From: JACPDH01 sp041671505 | Lineage (GTDB): Bacteria > Acidobacteriota > Thermoanaerobaculia > Gp7-AA8 | Reading direction: 5' to 3' | DNA: 64,000 nt | Assembly (NCBI GenBank): GCA_041671505.1 | Contig: JBAZBK010000021.1 | Location: 1-64,000, forward strand | Made by a program: the position numbers and the translations under genes | Notes under the pieces: generated by a model | What the model saw: only the letters and a program-made list of their open reading frames with translations | Told to the model about the DNA's origin: nothing | Database searches by the model: none | Part shown: positions 27,930-36,549 of the stretch, one piece after another | Layout of the letters: each line of letters opens with the position of its first letter | Position numbering within the stretch: position 1 is the first letter of the stretch

Positions 27930-28364
27930 CTATGTCCCCGTGCTGCCGAATCCGCCGTCTCCTCTGTCCGTCGGGGCGAGGTCGGCGGCGAGCTCTAGCT
28001 CGCAGGGGGCGAGTGAGGCGATGACGAGCTGGGCGATGCGGTCGCCGCGCGCGATGGTGAAGGGGGCGTCACCGAGGTTCACCAGGATGACGCCGATCTC
28101 GCCGCGGTAGTCGGCGTCGATCGTACCCGGCGCGTTGACGAGCGCGATGCCGTGCTTGAGCGCGAGGCCGCTGCGCGCGCGCACCTGCCCTTCGTAGCCG
28201 GGTGGAATCTCGATCGCGATGCCTGTGGGAACGAGCGCTCGCTCTCCCGGGTCGAGCACGAGAGGCGTGTCGACAGCGGCGCGCAAGTCGAATCCCGCGG
28301 CGTGAGGCGTGGCGCGGCCTGGAGTCTCGATGTCGGGGCAGCGGTTCGTGATACGGATCTTCAT
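27930..28364 (-). CDS. dut: Deoxyuridine 5'-triphosphate nucleotidohydrolase (dUTPase)
   Basis: 144 residues from the ATG at 28364, the normal length for a trimeric dUTPase. All five motifs are visible: AAGFDLRA, RARSGLALKHGI, NAPGTIDADYRGEIGV, RGDRIAQLV and the C-terminal RGDGGFGSTG. It hydrolyses dUTP to dUMP, supplying thymidylate synthesis and keeping uracil out of DNA. Lies 29 bases downstream of the DUF1573 protein gene. Confidence 0.96.
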   Translation of the reverse strand: MKIRITNRCPDIETPGRATPHAAGFDLRAAVDTPLVLDPGERALVPTGIAIEIPPGYEGQVRARSGLALKHGIALVNAPGTIDADYRGEIGVILVNLGDAPFTIARGDRIAQLVIASLAPCELELAADLAPTDRGDGGFGSTGT

Positions 28365-28393
28365 CGCGGACGCGATTGTACAGGCGGTCGGCG

Positions 28394-29281
28394 TCACTTC
28401 ACTTCGGCCGTGATCTCGATGACCGCCACCGCGTCGCGATGTCCCTTGCCGGAGATCTCGACCGTTTCCGAGAGGAGGCCCGCGGGCGCTCGCGATCCGT
28501 CGACTCGTATCGTGAGAGTCCCCCGTCCGCCGGCGGGAAGGCTCTTCGGCGGATCGTACCAGAGGCAGCGGCACTTCGAGCGGGAGATTTCGAGTGAAAG
28601 GGCAGACTTGCTCGTGTTGGTGATCTCGAAGGTGCGGACGGCGCTCGTCCCTTTCGCGATCACGCCGAAGTCCTGCTGCTGCGGGCTCACCGCGAGTGAC
28701 GACGCCGGCTTCGGCTCGGGAGCCGGCGTGACCGGCTCCTCGTTCGGAGGCGGTGCGGCGATCGGCGGAGGCGCGGGTTGCGTCTCGGCTGCGGGCGGGC
28801 GCTCGCCCGAGAACTTCCAGACGAAGAGCGCGAGCACGCCGAGGAGCACGATGGCGAGGCCGATGATCATGGCGATCCGGAGAAGAGTTCCGTCCTCACC
28901 CTCTGCCGCCGGCGCGGATGCTGTGTAGGTCGACGAGAGAACGGGGCGTTCCGGAGGCTCGTGCCGCTGTTCGGCGGCGGCTGGCGAAGCGGGTGGTGCC
29001 GGCGCAGCAGCCGGTGCGGGCTCCGGGGGAACGATCGGATGTTCGGCGCTCTTGCGGGCGATCACCGCGGGATCGACCTCGTCGAGCCCGACGATCGCCT
29101 TGTTGATGTCGGCGATCAGCTCCTGGTAGCGGCGTGCGAGCTGTTTCGAGGGAGAGGTCGAGGCAAGCTTCGAGAGAGTCTCCGCGTGATCGCGGTAGAC
29201 GCTCCGGAGGCGGTCGACCTCACGATCGAGCGCCGCGCCGCGGTCGATCTCACGATCGCTCCACTCTTCGTCCGGCACCAC
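28394..29281 (-). CDS. Single-pass membrane protein with periplasmic DUF1573-like domain
   Basis: 295 residues. Residues 1-70 are helical and charged (EVDRLRSVYRDHAETLSKL), then a Pro/Ala-rich stretch, one membrane helix (LLRIAMIIGLAIVLLGVLAL, ~135-155), another Pro-rich linker, and an ASH/DUF1573-type Ig-like domain (DFGVIAKGTSAVRTFEITNT to the C-terminus). Topology suggests the N-terminus is cytosolic. The SRSKCRCLWYDPP segment holds two close cysteines in the place where DUF1573 proteins often have one. Function unknown. Confidence 0.78.
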   Translation of the reverse strand: MVPDEEWSDREIDRGAALDREVDRLRSVYRDHAETLSKLASTSPSKQLARRYQELIADINKAIVGLDEVDPAVIARKSAEHPIVPPEPAPAAAPAPPASPAAAEQRHEPPERPVLSSTYTASAPAAEGEDGTLLRIAMIIGLAIVLLGVLALFVWKFSGERPPAAETQPAPPPIAAPPPNEEPVTPAPEPKPASSLAVSPQQQDFGVIAKGTSAVRTFEITNTSKSALSLEISRSKCRCLWYDPPKSLPAGGRGTLTIRVDGSRAPAGLLSETVEISGKGHRDAVAVIEITAEVK

Positions 29282-29383
29282 ATTCCTCCGAGAAGGCCAT
29301 CTTGGCAGAATCGTCGCGGGGCCGCAAACGGCGCTCGGCGGCCGCTTGCACGGCAGCCGGAGGGAGCGGATACTCTCGCGTCA

Positions 29384-29674
29384 ATGAAACGAATCGTGGT
29401 GTCGTTTGTGCTCGCCCTGCTCTTGCTCCCGGCGGGGTGCGGCCGCGCCGAGATCAGCGCCGAGAAATGGAAGTCGATGTCGCCGCAGGACAAGACGCTC
29501 GTCATCGAGTCGTTTCGCGGCCACGAGGCGGCGCGCGACGCGAAAGGCGGTTTCGGCCGCGCCCATCCTCGCGAAACGACCTGGTATCTCGACCAGATCG
29601 ACTCCCGTTACGCGAAGGGCGATACGCGCAGCGTGAGCGAGATCTGGGAAGAGCTCGTCGAGCCGGCGAAGTAA
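29384..29674 (+). CDS. Small lipoprotein, hypothetical
   Basis: 96 residues from the ATG at 29384. A lipoprotein signal (MKRIVVSFVLALLLLPAGCG, lipid Cys19) is followed by a compact acidic/basic domain (KWKSMSPQDKTLVIESFRGH, TTWYLDQIDSRYAKGD). No family recognised. It is 102 bases before mutY, with a small doublet repeat between. Confidence 0.75.
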   Translation: MKRIVVSFVLALLLLPAGCGRAEISAEKWKSMSPQDKTLVIESFRGHEAARDAKGGFGRAHPRETTWYLDQIDSRYAKGDTRSVSEIWEELVEPAK

Positions 29675-29714
29675 AGGCAGGCCAGGGGCCACAGCAAGCA
29701 GGCAACGAGTCATG

Positions 29715-29760
29715 TGGAGTGCGAAAGCAGAGCTTTCGCGGCGGTGCGAAGCACCGCACT
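29715..29760. repeat. Compact REPIN-like doublet, GGAGTGCG family
   Basis: Outer GAGTGCG/CGCACT ends enclose GCGAAAGC-AGA-GCTTTCGC and GCGGTGC-GAA-GCACCGC. It sits 17 bases upstream of the mutY start. Confidence 0.75.
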
Positions 29761-29776
29761 GTGCCGGAACCAGCCA

Positions 29777-30865
29777 ATGAGCAGGCGAAAGAACGCAGAA
29801 TCTCCATCGACAACCCCCTCCGAGCGGCTCGACTTCCGCGCGATCGCGCGGGGAGTGGAGCGCTGGTTTCGCGCGAACGCGCGCGAGCTGCCATGGCGCG
29901 ACGCCTATCTCCCCTGGCACGTCTGGATCTCCGAGGTGATGGCGCAGCAGACGAGGATGGAAGTCGTCGTCGCGCGCTTTCCGGAGTTCGTCGCGACGTT
30001 CCCGACGATCGAGGCGATGGCGCGCGCTGAAGAGAGCGAGGTCCTGGCAGCGTGGTCGGGGCTCGGTTACTACCGCCGCGCGAGAATGCTGCACCGCGGA
30101 GCGCGCGAGGTGATGGAGCGCTTCGACGGGGAGCTTCCCGCCGACGTCGAGGCGCTCCGGTCGATTCCCGGGATCGGACGCTACAGCGCCGGATCGATCG
30201 CGTCGGTGGCGTTCGGTGTGAGGGCCGCGATCGTCGACGGCAACGTCGCGCGCGTCGCGTCACGGCTCGACATGATCGACGCGGCCTGGAAGAGCGGCGC
30301 GCTCGAGCGGCGCGCGTGGGAGATCGCGGAGGCGCTCGTCGCGGAGGCGAAGAGCCCGCGCGACTTCAACCAGGGATTGATGGAGCTCGGCGCGAGCGTC
30401 TGCACTCCGCGAAGCCCGTCGTGCGGAGCCTGCCCGCTCTCCGCGCACTGCGGGTCATTCCGGGCGGGGCGTGCCGCCGACTTTCCGGTGCGCGCGGCGA
30501 AGAGCGTGGTCACCGATCTGACGATCCCGCTTTACGTCATCAGCGACCGGAAGGGGCGCGTGCTCTTCAGGCGGGGCGAGGGAAAGCTCATGCACGGCAT
30601 GCTCCACCTTCCGCAGGGGAGCGACGCGCTCTACCCGCAGCCACTGCGAATTGCGCGGCCCGGCCCCGTGGCTGGAACGGTGAAGCACTCGATCACGAGC
30701 CGGCGGATCGCATTCGAGGTTCACACGCCCGCCGCGTCGGCGTTAGGCCGCGTCGCGGACACCCCGGGCGACTGGATATGGCTGGCGCCCGGCGAGCTCG
30801 CGCGACACGCACACCCGTCGTACGTGCGCAAGGCGCTCGAGCTGGTGTTCGGGAAGAATGAGTGA
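29777..30865 (+). CDS. mutY: A/G-specific adenine DNA glycosylase MutY
   Basis: 362 residues from the ATG at 29777. The HhH-GPD fold is complete: WRDAYLPWHVWISEVMAQQT with the catalytic Glu, helix-hairpin-helix LRSIPGIGRYSAGSI, and the catalytic Asp in AAIVDGNVARV. The [4Fe-4S] loop CTPRSPSCGACPLSAHC has exact C-x6-C-x2-C-x5-C spacing. A C-terminal Nudix-like domain (IPLYVISDRKGRVLFRRG) that recognises 8-oxoG follows. It removes adenine opposite 8-oxoguanine. An upstream in-frame ATG at 29714 lies inside a repeat and is not used. Confidence 0.95.
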   Translation: MSRRKNAESPSTTPSERLDFRAIARGVERWFRANARELPWRDAYLPWHVWISEVMAQQTRMEVVVARFPEFVATFPTIEAMARAEESEVLAAWSGLGYYRRARMLHRGAREVMERFDGELPADVEALRSIPGIGRYSAGSIASVAFGVRAAIVDGNVARVASRLDMIDAAWKSGALERRAWEIAEALVAEAKSPRDFNQGLMELGASVCTPRSPSCGACPLSAHCGSFRAGRAADFPVRAAKSVVTDLTIPLYVISDRKGRVLFRRGEGKLMHGMLHLPQGSDALYPQPLRIARPGPVAGTVKHSITSRRIAFEVHTPAASALGRVADTPGDWIWLAPGELARHAHPSYVRKALELVFGKNE

Positions 30866-30867
30866 GG

Positions 30868-31131
30868 GATCTCTCGGGCTTCTGCCGTCACGCCATGGTT
30901 GGTTGGGCTGAAGGTCGTGACGGTAGAAGCCTGCGAGCTCCTTCGTCGCGTCCCCGCTGCGCGGGTCCGCGCCCCAGGACGACAAGGCGTGCGTGCATTG
31001 CGCCTAACGATTTTTTTCGGTTGACAGCGAGGGATCGCCCGAGCGACACGCTTCTCAGCACTCAGCACTCAGCACTCAGCACTCAGCACTCAGCACTCAG
31101 CACTGCCTGCTTTGACCTTTGACCTTTGACC
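30868..31131. repeat. Repeat-filled gap: long inverted element plus CTCAGCA and TTTGACC heptamers
   Basis: Bases 30868-30987 are a variant of the element at 20497-20661 (GAGGGATCTCTCGGGCTTCT, then AGAAGCCTGCGAGCTCC and CCCCGCTGCGCGGG). Bases 31054-31102 are exactly seven copies of CTCAGCA. Bases 31111-31131 are three copies of TTTGACC. No gene is visible. Confidence 0.85.
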
Positions 31132-31147
31132 TGCCTTTCGGCCTGCC

Positions 31148-33427
31148 TTACCGCCTTACCGGCCGCGTTCTCGAAGCGACCGACATGTTCCTGCTGAAAT
31201 AGCGGAAGACGCCGGATGTCGACTCGTTCGCGAGGGTCTGGATGACGAAGGTGGAGCCGCCGGTGCCGGCCGAAACGGCGAGGGTGGTTCCTTCGGCAGG
31301 ATCGCCGAGGTCGTGGATTGAAGCGCCGTTCCACATCACCGCCGGATCGCTGCCTGGAGCGAATCTCCGGTACGACATGGTCCTGTTCACGTCCGGTTTG
31401 TAGCGTACGGTCTGCGCCGCCACCACCCACTGGCTGCCGTCCCATCCGATGTCGATCGTGTCGAGCCCCGAGTTCTCCAGGAACTTGCCGCGGACCGCCG
31501 TCCCTTCGTACGCGACGTCGAGCGGCACGAGATCCTTCGTGATCCGGGTCGAGTAGAGATTGTCGGCGCTCGCCCAGATTGCGAGGATCTCGGATCCGCG
31601 CGAGGCGAAGTCGAGAAGGCCGATCTGCACGTCGTCGACGATCCCAATCGGAGAAGTCAGGACCGAGCCGCTTAGCGAGACGCGCGCGCCGCGAAGCTCG
31701 CCGAGCGAGGGGGGGCAGAGAATCGGACAGGCCGGCGGTTCGCCGAGCCAGAATGCGATGACGGCGCCGTCGACCTTGGCGAGCAGCGGTGGCTGCGGGT
31801 TGTCGGACTGGAGCGTTACCACCGAAGTCGTCGGGAAGAGATCCCGGTTGATGCGACGCATCTCGACCTGCGAATTGATGCCGCAACCGATCCAGCCTAA
31901 CCACCACCCCGTCCCGTCCCAGACGATGCTGTGCTCGTTGAGCTCGCCGCATCCCTGCGTGCCGACGGTCACCCACGTCAGATCGATCCAGGAGAGGTTG
32001 GCCGCGAGGCGCCTCACGCTGATGGTCGAGTCCTGCGACCGCGCGACGAGATAGTCGTTTCCGTTGGTTGCGATCGCGTAAGGAGTCGCGCCATCCATGA
32101 GCCTGACCGGCAGGACGGGGATCGGCCGGCCCGCGGCGTCGAGACGCGTGACGTACAGATCGGTCGCCGCTTCCCCATGGTGTTGTTCGACCCACGAGAC
32201 GAGCGTCTCCTGGCCCCGTCTCGTGGCGCGGGCCTGGTTCTGGACCGGAGCAGTGAAGGTCAAATCGTGCGAGGCCGCCTGCGGCAGGGAGTCGATCCCC
32301 TGCGCGGCGCGGGTGACGACGTCGATGTCGCTCGCGGCGGCCATTCTGGTCATGACCGCGATCGTCCCTCCGGCGCCAACGACGACGTCGAACTGGCCGG
32401 CGTTGGCGTCGGCGACGTCGAACGGCACGATCGTGGCCTTTCCGTCGCTTGCGATCTCCGCGCGATGGAGCAAGGCAGGTCCCTGTGCCTCGTTTGGCGC
32501 GAAGTAGAAGAAGTCGCCGTGTCCCAGCGAGGTTCGAAGAAGCAGGCTTCCCTGGAAGCCGAACTTCGCCGGCGAGGAGATCACCTCGTGGAGATCGATC
32601 GTGTCGAGGCTCGACGACAGGCGCCAGCTCTCCACTCTGGCCCCCGTGTCCTGCCCGACGAGGAGGAAGCCGTTGCCGACCTGGGAGATGGCATATGCGC
32701 GAGGCTTGTCGTCAATCCCGGGAGGAGTCGTCCTGGCGAGCTCGACCGCGCCGAGGCTCATCTTGTGAACGACGATCGTCGGGCACGTGCTGCAGGCGTA
32801 CCAGGAGAGGTCCGCCACGAGTACGAAGTTGCCGAGGGGTGCCGCGAGCACCGATCTGACCGGGCGCTGTGACGTCGATTTCTCGACGATCGTCGGGCCT
32901 GCGACCAGCGTGCCCGAGGTGTCGAGAACGATCATCGAGGCGCCGTTTGTGGCGGGACCCGTGACCACGATCCTGTCCCCCATGGCGATCGCGTCGAACG
33001 TGCCGTGCGGCGTGTTCGCGCCGGAGGAGAGCGCGAGCGGAGTCTGCTGGATCGAGCCGTCGGCGGCGACAACGACCTTCATGAGAGCGTCGCCGTGGAG
33101 ATAGAGCACGAGCCAGCTCGAGCCGGTCCAGAACGCGCGATGGGCGGTGATCGAGATCGAATCGTCGAGATCGTCGCTCTCGAGGAGGATGCCCGACGGG
33201 TCGAGGACCTTTCCCTGCGGGTCGAGCCGGGTGGCCCGGAGATTGCCCTGGAAGGGGTTGCGCGCGTCGATCCAGGTCGCGAGGAAGCCGTCGCGCCCCT
33301 CCGCGATCGCCGGGCTCAGCTGGTTCCCGGCGGCGGGCGCGAGGTCGAAGTTCGAAATCGGAACGAGGCCTGCTCCCAAAGTCAGCGCAGGCAGCGCGAG
33401 AACGAGTGCGAGAAGGAATGAGCGCAT
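31148..33427 (-). CDS. Secreted protein, probable beta-propeller-like, paralogue of 16519-18732
   Basis: 759 residues with a signal peptide (MRSFLLALVLALPALTLGAG). It consists of repeated ~50-residue beta units ending in patterns such as GRDGFLATWIDARN, GSSWLVLYLHG, GTGWWLGWIGCG and GSQWVVAAQTV. The opening ATRLDPQGKVLDPSGILLES parallels the product of 16519-18732. No enzymatic motif, anchor or Cys-rich region is seen. Function unknown; likely extracellular or periplasmic. Confidence 0.83.
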   Translation of the reverse strand: MRSFLLALVLALPALTLGAGLVPISNFDLAPAAGNQLSPAIAEGRDGFLATWIDARNPFQGNLRATRLDPQGKVLDPSGILLESDDLDDSISITAHRAFWTGSSWLVLYLHGDALMKVVVAADGSIQQTPLALSSGANTPHGTFDAIAMGDRIVVTGPATNGASMIVLDTSGTLVAGPTIVEKSTSQRPVRSVLAAPLGNFVLVADLSWYACSTCPTIVVHKMSLGAVELARTTPPGIDDKPRAYAISQVGNGFLLVGQDTGARVESWRLSSSLDTIDLHEVISSPAKFGFQGSLLLRTSLGHGDFFYFAPNEAQGPALLHRAEIASDGKATIVPFDVADANAGQFDVVVGAGGTIAVMTRMAAASDIDVVTRAAQGIDSLPQAASHDLTFTAPVQNQARATRRGQETLVSWVEQHHGEAATDLYVTRLDAAGRPIPVLPVRLMDGATPYAIATNGNDYLVARSQDSTISVRRLAANLSWIDLTWVTVGTQGCGELNEHSIVWDGTGWWLGWIGCGINSQVEMRRINRDLFPTTSVVTLQSDNPQPPLLAKVDGAVIAFWLGEPPACPILCPPSLGELRGARVSLSGSVLTSPIGIVDDVQIGLLDFASRGSEILAIWASADNLYSTRITKDLVPLDVAYEGTAVRGKFLENSGLDTIDIGWDGSQWVVAAQTVRYKPDVNRTMSYRRFAPGSDPAVMWNGASIHDLGDPAEGTTLAVSAGTGGSTFVIQTLANESTSGVFRYFSRNMSVASRTRPVRR

Positions 33428-33564
33428 GGCAGTCTCGATCTTATGCCCGGTCTATGCAGCGCGGTTGTTACGAAGGGGAATGCCAACGCGTCGCTGCTGC
33501 ACGGGCGGGCACCGTTCGGGGGAAGGTCTGGTCATCGCATGGAGAGTACGGGAGCGAGTGGCGC

Positions 33565-34011
33565 TCAGCGAAGGATGACCTGCCGGATGAAACGCTTGTT
33601 GACGTAGTAGTTCTCGTCGCCGTCGCGAAGGCAGACGAACAGCTCGTGGCCGTGGTTGAGAACGTCGGAGATGCGTGCCTGCCCGACCGGGCGCGCGATC
33701 TCGAACATCCCTTCGACGCGCATTCCGTCGATCATCTCGAGGATGACGTCGGCCTCGGCGGCCGCGTAGGCGACCTCTCCCGGGTATCGCGGCGCGCGGA
33801 GCCAGAGCAACTGGTCGCGATTCACCAGCTTCGAGACGCCCCCCGTCTTCATCGGGAAGAAGGCGCGCTGGCTGTTGAGGAACTCGTCAACCGTCTCAAA
33901 CCCCTCGCGCCGGTGGGAGTAGGGAGAGAGGTAGATCACGGAGACGAGCGGCTCGGACTCGGTCATGGCGACCGTGACTTCCATCTCGACCATCGGGACG
34001 CGGAAATCCAT
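33565..34011 (-). CDS. Hypothetical protein
   Basis: 148 residues, no signal peptide or membrane helix. Mostly beta-strand prediction with two hydrophobic strands (VSVIYLSPYSHRREG, AEADVILEMIDGMRVEGMFE) and a conserved-looking FFPMKTGGVSKLVNRDQLLW segment. No family recognised and no ribosome binding site I can rank, so the start is uncertain (in-frame ATGs also occur at residues 7 and 16). Lies between the secreted protein gene and a repeat tract. Confidence 0.65.
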   Translation of the reverse strand: MDFRVPMVEMEVTVAMTESEPLVSVIYLSPYSHRREGFETVDEFLNSQRAFFPMKTGGVSKLVNRDQLLWLRAPRYPGEVAYAAAEADVILEMIDGMRVEGMFEIARPVGQARISDVLNHGHELFVCLRDGDENYYVNKRFIRQVILR

Positions 34012-34056
34012 GAGGGGATGATACTTGGAATGGCCGGCGCTGCAGTCTTGGAGAGT

Positions 34057-34262
34057 GCCTGTCCGCGCTGTCGGGAGAGGAAAGGCCGGGCGCGGGCGTG
34101 TTCACGATCACGTGGATCGGGAAACGAAAGGCCGGGCGCGGGCCCGGGAGCGTTCACGTTCACGGAGTGCCGCCGATTGGGATTTCGCCGATCGGTCTCG
34201 AGCTTCGCACCGAGGCCCGGTTCCCCCGTGAACGCGCCCGAGCCCGGGCCCGCGCCCGGCTT
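34057..34262. repeat. GC-rich hexamer and inverted repeat tract in the 34012-34368 gap
   Basis: GGCCGGGCGCGGGC-type units at 34083-34155 are followed by their complement CCCGAGCCCGGGCCCGCGCC near 34228-34255. GTTCACG/CGTGAAC and CGAAAGGCC pieces also repeat here. No gene is visible in the 357 bases. A possible -10 (TAGAAT, 34319-34324) precedes argF, without a convincing -35. Confidence 0.65.
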
Positions 34263-34368
34263 TGCTCCGAAAGCGAGCAGACTCGCTGCCTGGCTCTGCC
34301 TCGCTGGTGCACCTCGGGTAGAATCCGCCTGGCCCCCGACCCGGCACGGGCGGGAGAAAGAGAAGAGC

Positions 34369-35304
34369 ATGAAGAACAAGCATCTGATTTCCATCCACGA
34401 TCTGAGCGCGGCCGAGGTGGCCGAGATTTTCGACGTCGCGGCGAAGATGAAGAAGAGCCCGGCGAAGTACAACACTGCGCTGAAGGGGAAGACCCTCGGC
34501 ATGATCTTCGAGAAGTCGTCGACCCGCACGCGCGTGTCGTTCGAGGTCGGCATGTTCCAGCTCGGAGGGCACGCGCTCTTCCTGTCGGCGCGCGACATCC
34601 AGCTCGGCCGCGGCGAGCCGATCAGCGACACGGCGCAGGTTCTCTCGCGCTACGTCGACGGCATCATGGCGCGCACCTTCGCGCACAAGACGGTCACCGA
34701 CCTGGCCGAGCACGGCAGCGTGCCGGTCATCAACGGCCTCACCGACCTGCTTCATCCCTGCCAGGGCCTCACCGACTACTTCACCGCGTCGGAGCATCTC
34801 GGCCGCCTGAAGGGGCGGAAGCTCGCCTACATCGGCGACGGTAACAACATGGCGCACTCGCTCATGTACTGCGGCGCGAAGGTCGGAATGCACGTCGCCA
34901 TCGCGACGCCGAAGGGCTACGAGCCTAACGCCGAAGTAGTCGAGCTCGCGAAGGCCGACCACGCGAAGGCGAAGACGACGCTGACGATCACCAACTCGAT
35001 CGAAGAGGCGGTCGCCGGCGCCGACGTGGTCGAGACCGACGTCTGGGCGTCGATGGGTCAGGAAGGCGAGCAGGAGAAGCGCGTCAAGGACTTCGCCGGC
35101 TGGCAGGTCGACGAGACGGTGATGAAGAAGGCAAAGAAGGGCGCGATCTTCATGCACTGCCTCCCCGCGCATCGCGGCGAGGAAGTGGCCGCAGCGGTCT
35201 GCGACGGGCCGCAGTCGGTGATCTACGACGAGGCGGAGAATCGCCTCCACGTCCAGAAGGCGATCATGTATCTGCTCATGGGCGGCAGGAAGCGGAAGCA
35301 CTGA
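34369..35304 (+). CDS. argF: Ornithine carbamoyltransferase
   Basis: 311 residues from the ATG at 34369, with GGGAGAAAGAGAAG upstream. The carbamoyl-phosphate motif STRTR is at 51-55, with HPCQGLTD and the ornithine motif MHCLPAHRGEE. It converts ornithine and carbamoyl phosphate to citrulline in arginine synthesis. No other arg gene lies nearby. Three bases separate it from the SH3/TonB-C gene. Confidence 0.95.
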   Translation: MKNKHLISIHDLSAAEVAEIFDVAAKMKKSPAKYNTALKGKTLGMIFEKSSTRTRVSFEVGMFQLGGHALFLSARDIQLGRGEPISDTAQVLSRYVDGIMARTFAHKTVTDLAEHGSVPVINGLTDLLHPCQGLTDYFTASEHLGRLKGRKLAYIGDGNNMAHSLMYCGAKVGMHVAIATPKGYEPNAEVVELAKADHAKAKTTLTITNSIEEAVAGADVVETDVWASMGQEGEQEKRVKDFAGWQVDETVMKKAKKGAIFMHCLPAHRGEEVAAAVCDGPQSVIYDEAENRLHVQKAIMYLLMGGRKRKH

Positions 35305-35307
35305 CGC

Positions 35308-36330
35308 ATGACGGAGACGAGCGCCGCCGGGCGTCGTCCCGCGAAGGCGGGCACGATCATCATCCTGGTTCTCGGGATGGTCTTCCTGCTCATTCTCGCG
35401 GGGCTGTTGTCGCTCGGCGGCCGCCGTCCCGAGCGGGTCGAGGCCCGCTCGAAGTATTACTACGTCATCACGCCGAAGCTCAAGGTGCGCACCGAGGCGC
35501 AGGCGAAGGCTCCCGTGCTCGCGACGATCGACCGTGAAGCGAAGGTGGAGATCGTCGAGGAGTCTGGCATCTGGGCGAAGATCAAAACGGCGGACGGCAT
35601 CGTCGGCTGGGCCGAGCGGAGCTACATCGCAGGGCAGAAGGAGTACGAGCGCCGCATGGCGCGAGCGCGGACGATTCTCAAGCTTCCGGCGCTCGCGGGC
35701 TTCGTCACGGAGCGCACGGCGCTCTACGCGGGGCCGGGCTACTTCTACCCGGTCGTGGGGCAGCTCGGATCGCGGGCCGAGGTGAAGGTGTTCACGCGCG
35801 ACCACGAGTTCTACGCGGTCGACTACGCGGGGACGATCGCCTACGCCGAAGTCGATGCGGTCGACCTCGCGCCGCAGGCTCAGGAAGAGCTCGAAATCCG
35901 GCCGCAGGGCTCGCTCGCCGACATCGCGGGGACTCCCGACACGGCGACGGCGGCTCCGACCGACACGGTGCCGGTGGTGCAGGCCCCGATGTCGGGCTGG
36001 ACGCCGCAGACGGTCGCGCCCGACCCGATCGGGGTCTATCCGGCGGTGCCTCCCGGCGGGACGCAGCCGCAGGTGGTGAGCCGAGTCAATCCGAGCTATC
36101 CGCGCGCGGCACGCGATGCGAACATCGAAGGAGTCGTCGTGATCCGCGCGATCGTCCGCAAGGACGGGCGCGTCGACGAGGCGGAGATTCTCCGCGACCT
36201 GCCGTGGGGCCTCGGTGAGGCGGCGAAGGAGGCGGTGAAGCAGTGGCGCTTCCTCCCGGCGACCTACAACGGCGAGCCGATCGACGTGTACTACACGGTC
36301 ACGGTTCGGTTCCGCCTCAGCGGGACGTAG
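35308..36330 (+). CDS. Membrane-anchored SH3-like and TonB C-terminal domain protein
   Basis: 340 residues. A cytosolic N-terminus and one membrane helix (TIIILVLGMVFLLILAGLLS, ~16-37) precede two bacterial SH3-like modules (VITPKLKVRTEAQAKAPVLA and FVTERTALYAGPGYFYPVVG), a Pro/Thr linker, and a TonB C-terminal domain (RVNPSYPRAARDANIEGVVV to WRFLPATYNGEPIDVYYTVT). The TonB domain usually transfers energy to outer-membrane receptors, but no ExbB/ExbD genes adjoin and the SH3 modules suggest peptidoglycan contact. Coupling to argF by a 3-base gap is probably chance operon structure. Confidence 0.82.
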   Translation: MTETSAAGRRPAKAGTIIILVLGMVFLLILAGLLSLGGRRPERVEARSKYYYVITPKLKVRTEAQAKAPVLATIDREAKVEIVEESGIWAKIKTADGIVGWAERSYIAGQKEYERRMARARTILKLPALAGFVTERTALYAGPGYFYPVVGQLGSRAEVKVFTRDHEFYAVDYAGTIAYAEVDAVDLAPQAQEELEIRPQGSLADIAGTPDTATAAPTDTVPVVQAPMSGWTPQTVAPDPIGVYPAVPPGGTQPQVVSRVNPSYPRAARDANIEGVVVIRAIVRKDGRVDEAEILRDLPWGLGEAAKEAVKQWRFLPATYNGEPIDVYYTVTVRFRLSGT

Positions 36331-36359
36331 GCGGCGGGCGCGCCAGGCGCGCGAGCGCG

Positions 36360-36482
36360 TGTGGCGCAGGCACTCCTGCCTGCGCGCGGCGCGAAGCGCC
36401 GCTCGTATACGGCGCAATTCATGCGGTGATCCGGTCGCCCCGCTTTGCGGGGCGACGCGCAGGCAGGAGTGCCTGCGCCACA
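36360..36482. repeat. REPIN-like doublet, CAGGCACTCCTGCCTG family
   Basis: Perfect outer arms (TGTGGCGCAGGCACTCCTGC and complement) enclose two internal hairpins, CGGCGC-GAA-GCGCCG and GTCGCCCCGC-TTT-GCGGGGCGAC. Near-identical ends occur at 12459-12570 and 56661-56777. Confidence 0.88.
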
Positions 36483-36549
36483 TTCCGACCGTTGCAGGAA
36501 TGTCCGGAGAGTTCTGCTAGCCTGACGATCAAAGGAGAGTCTCGCAGCC

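Noticed and set aside
31054..31131. Possible CRISPR array (regular short repeats)
   Set aside because: The units are 7 bases with no spacers between them and no cas genes occur in the window.
34108..36483. A ~790-codon minus-strand frame across argF and the SH3/TonB-C gene
   Set aside because: Antisense to two recognised genes, Arg/Asp/His-rich and beginning in a REPIN-like element; not coding.
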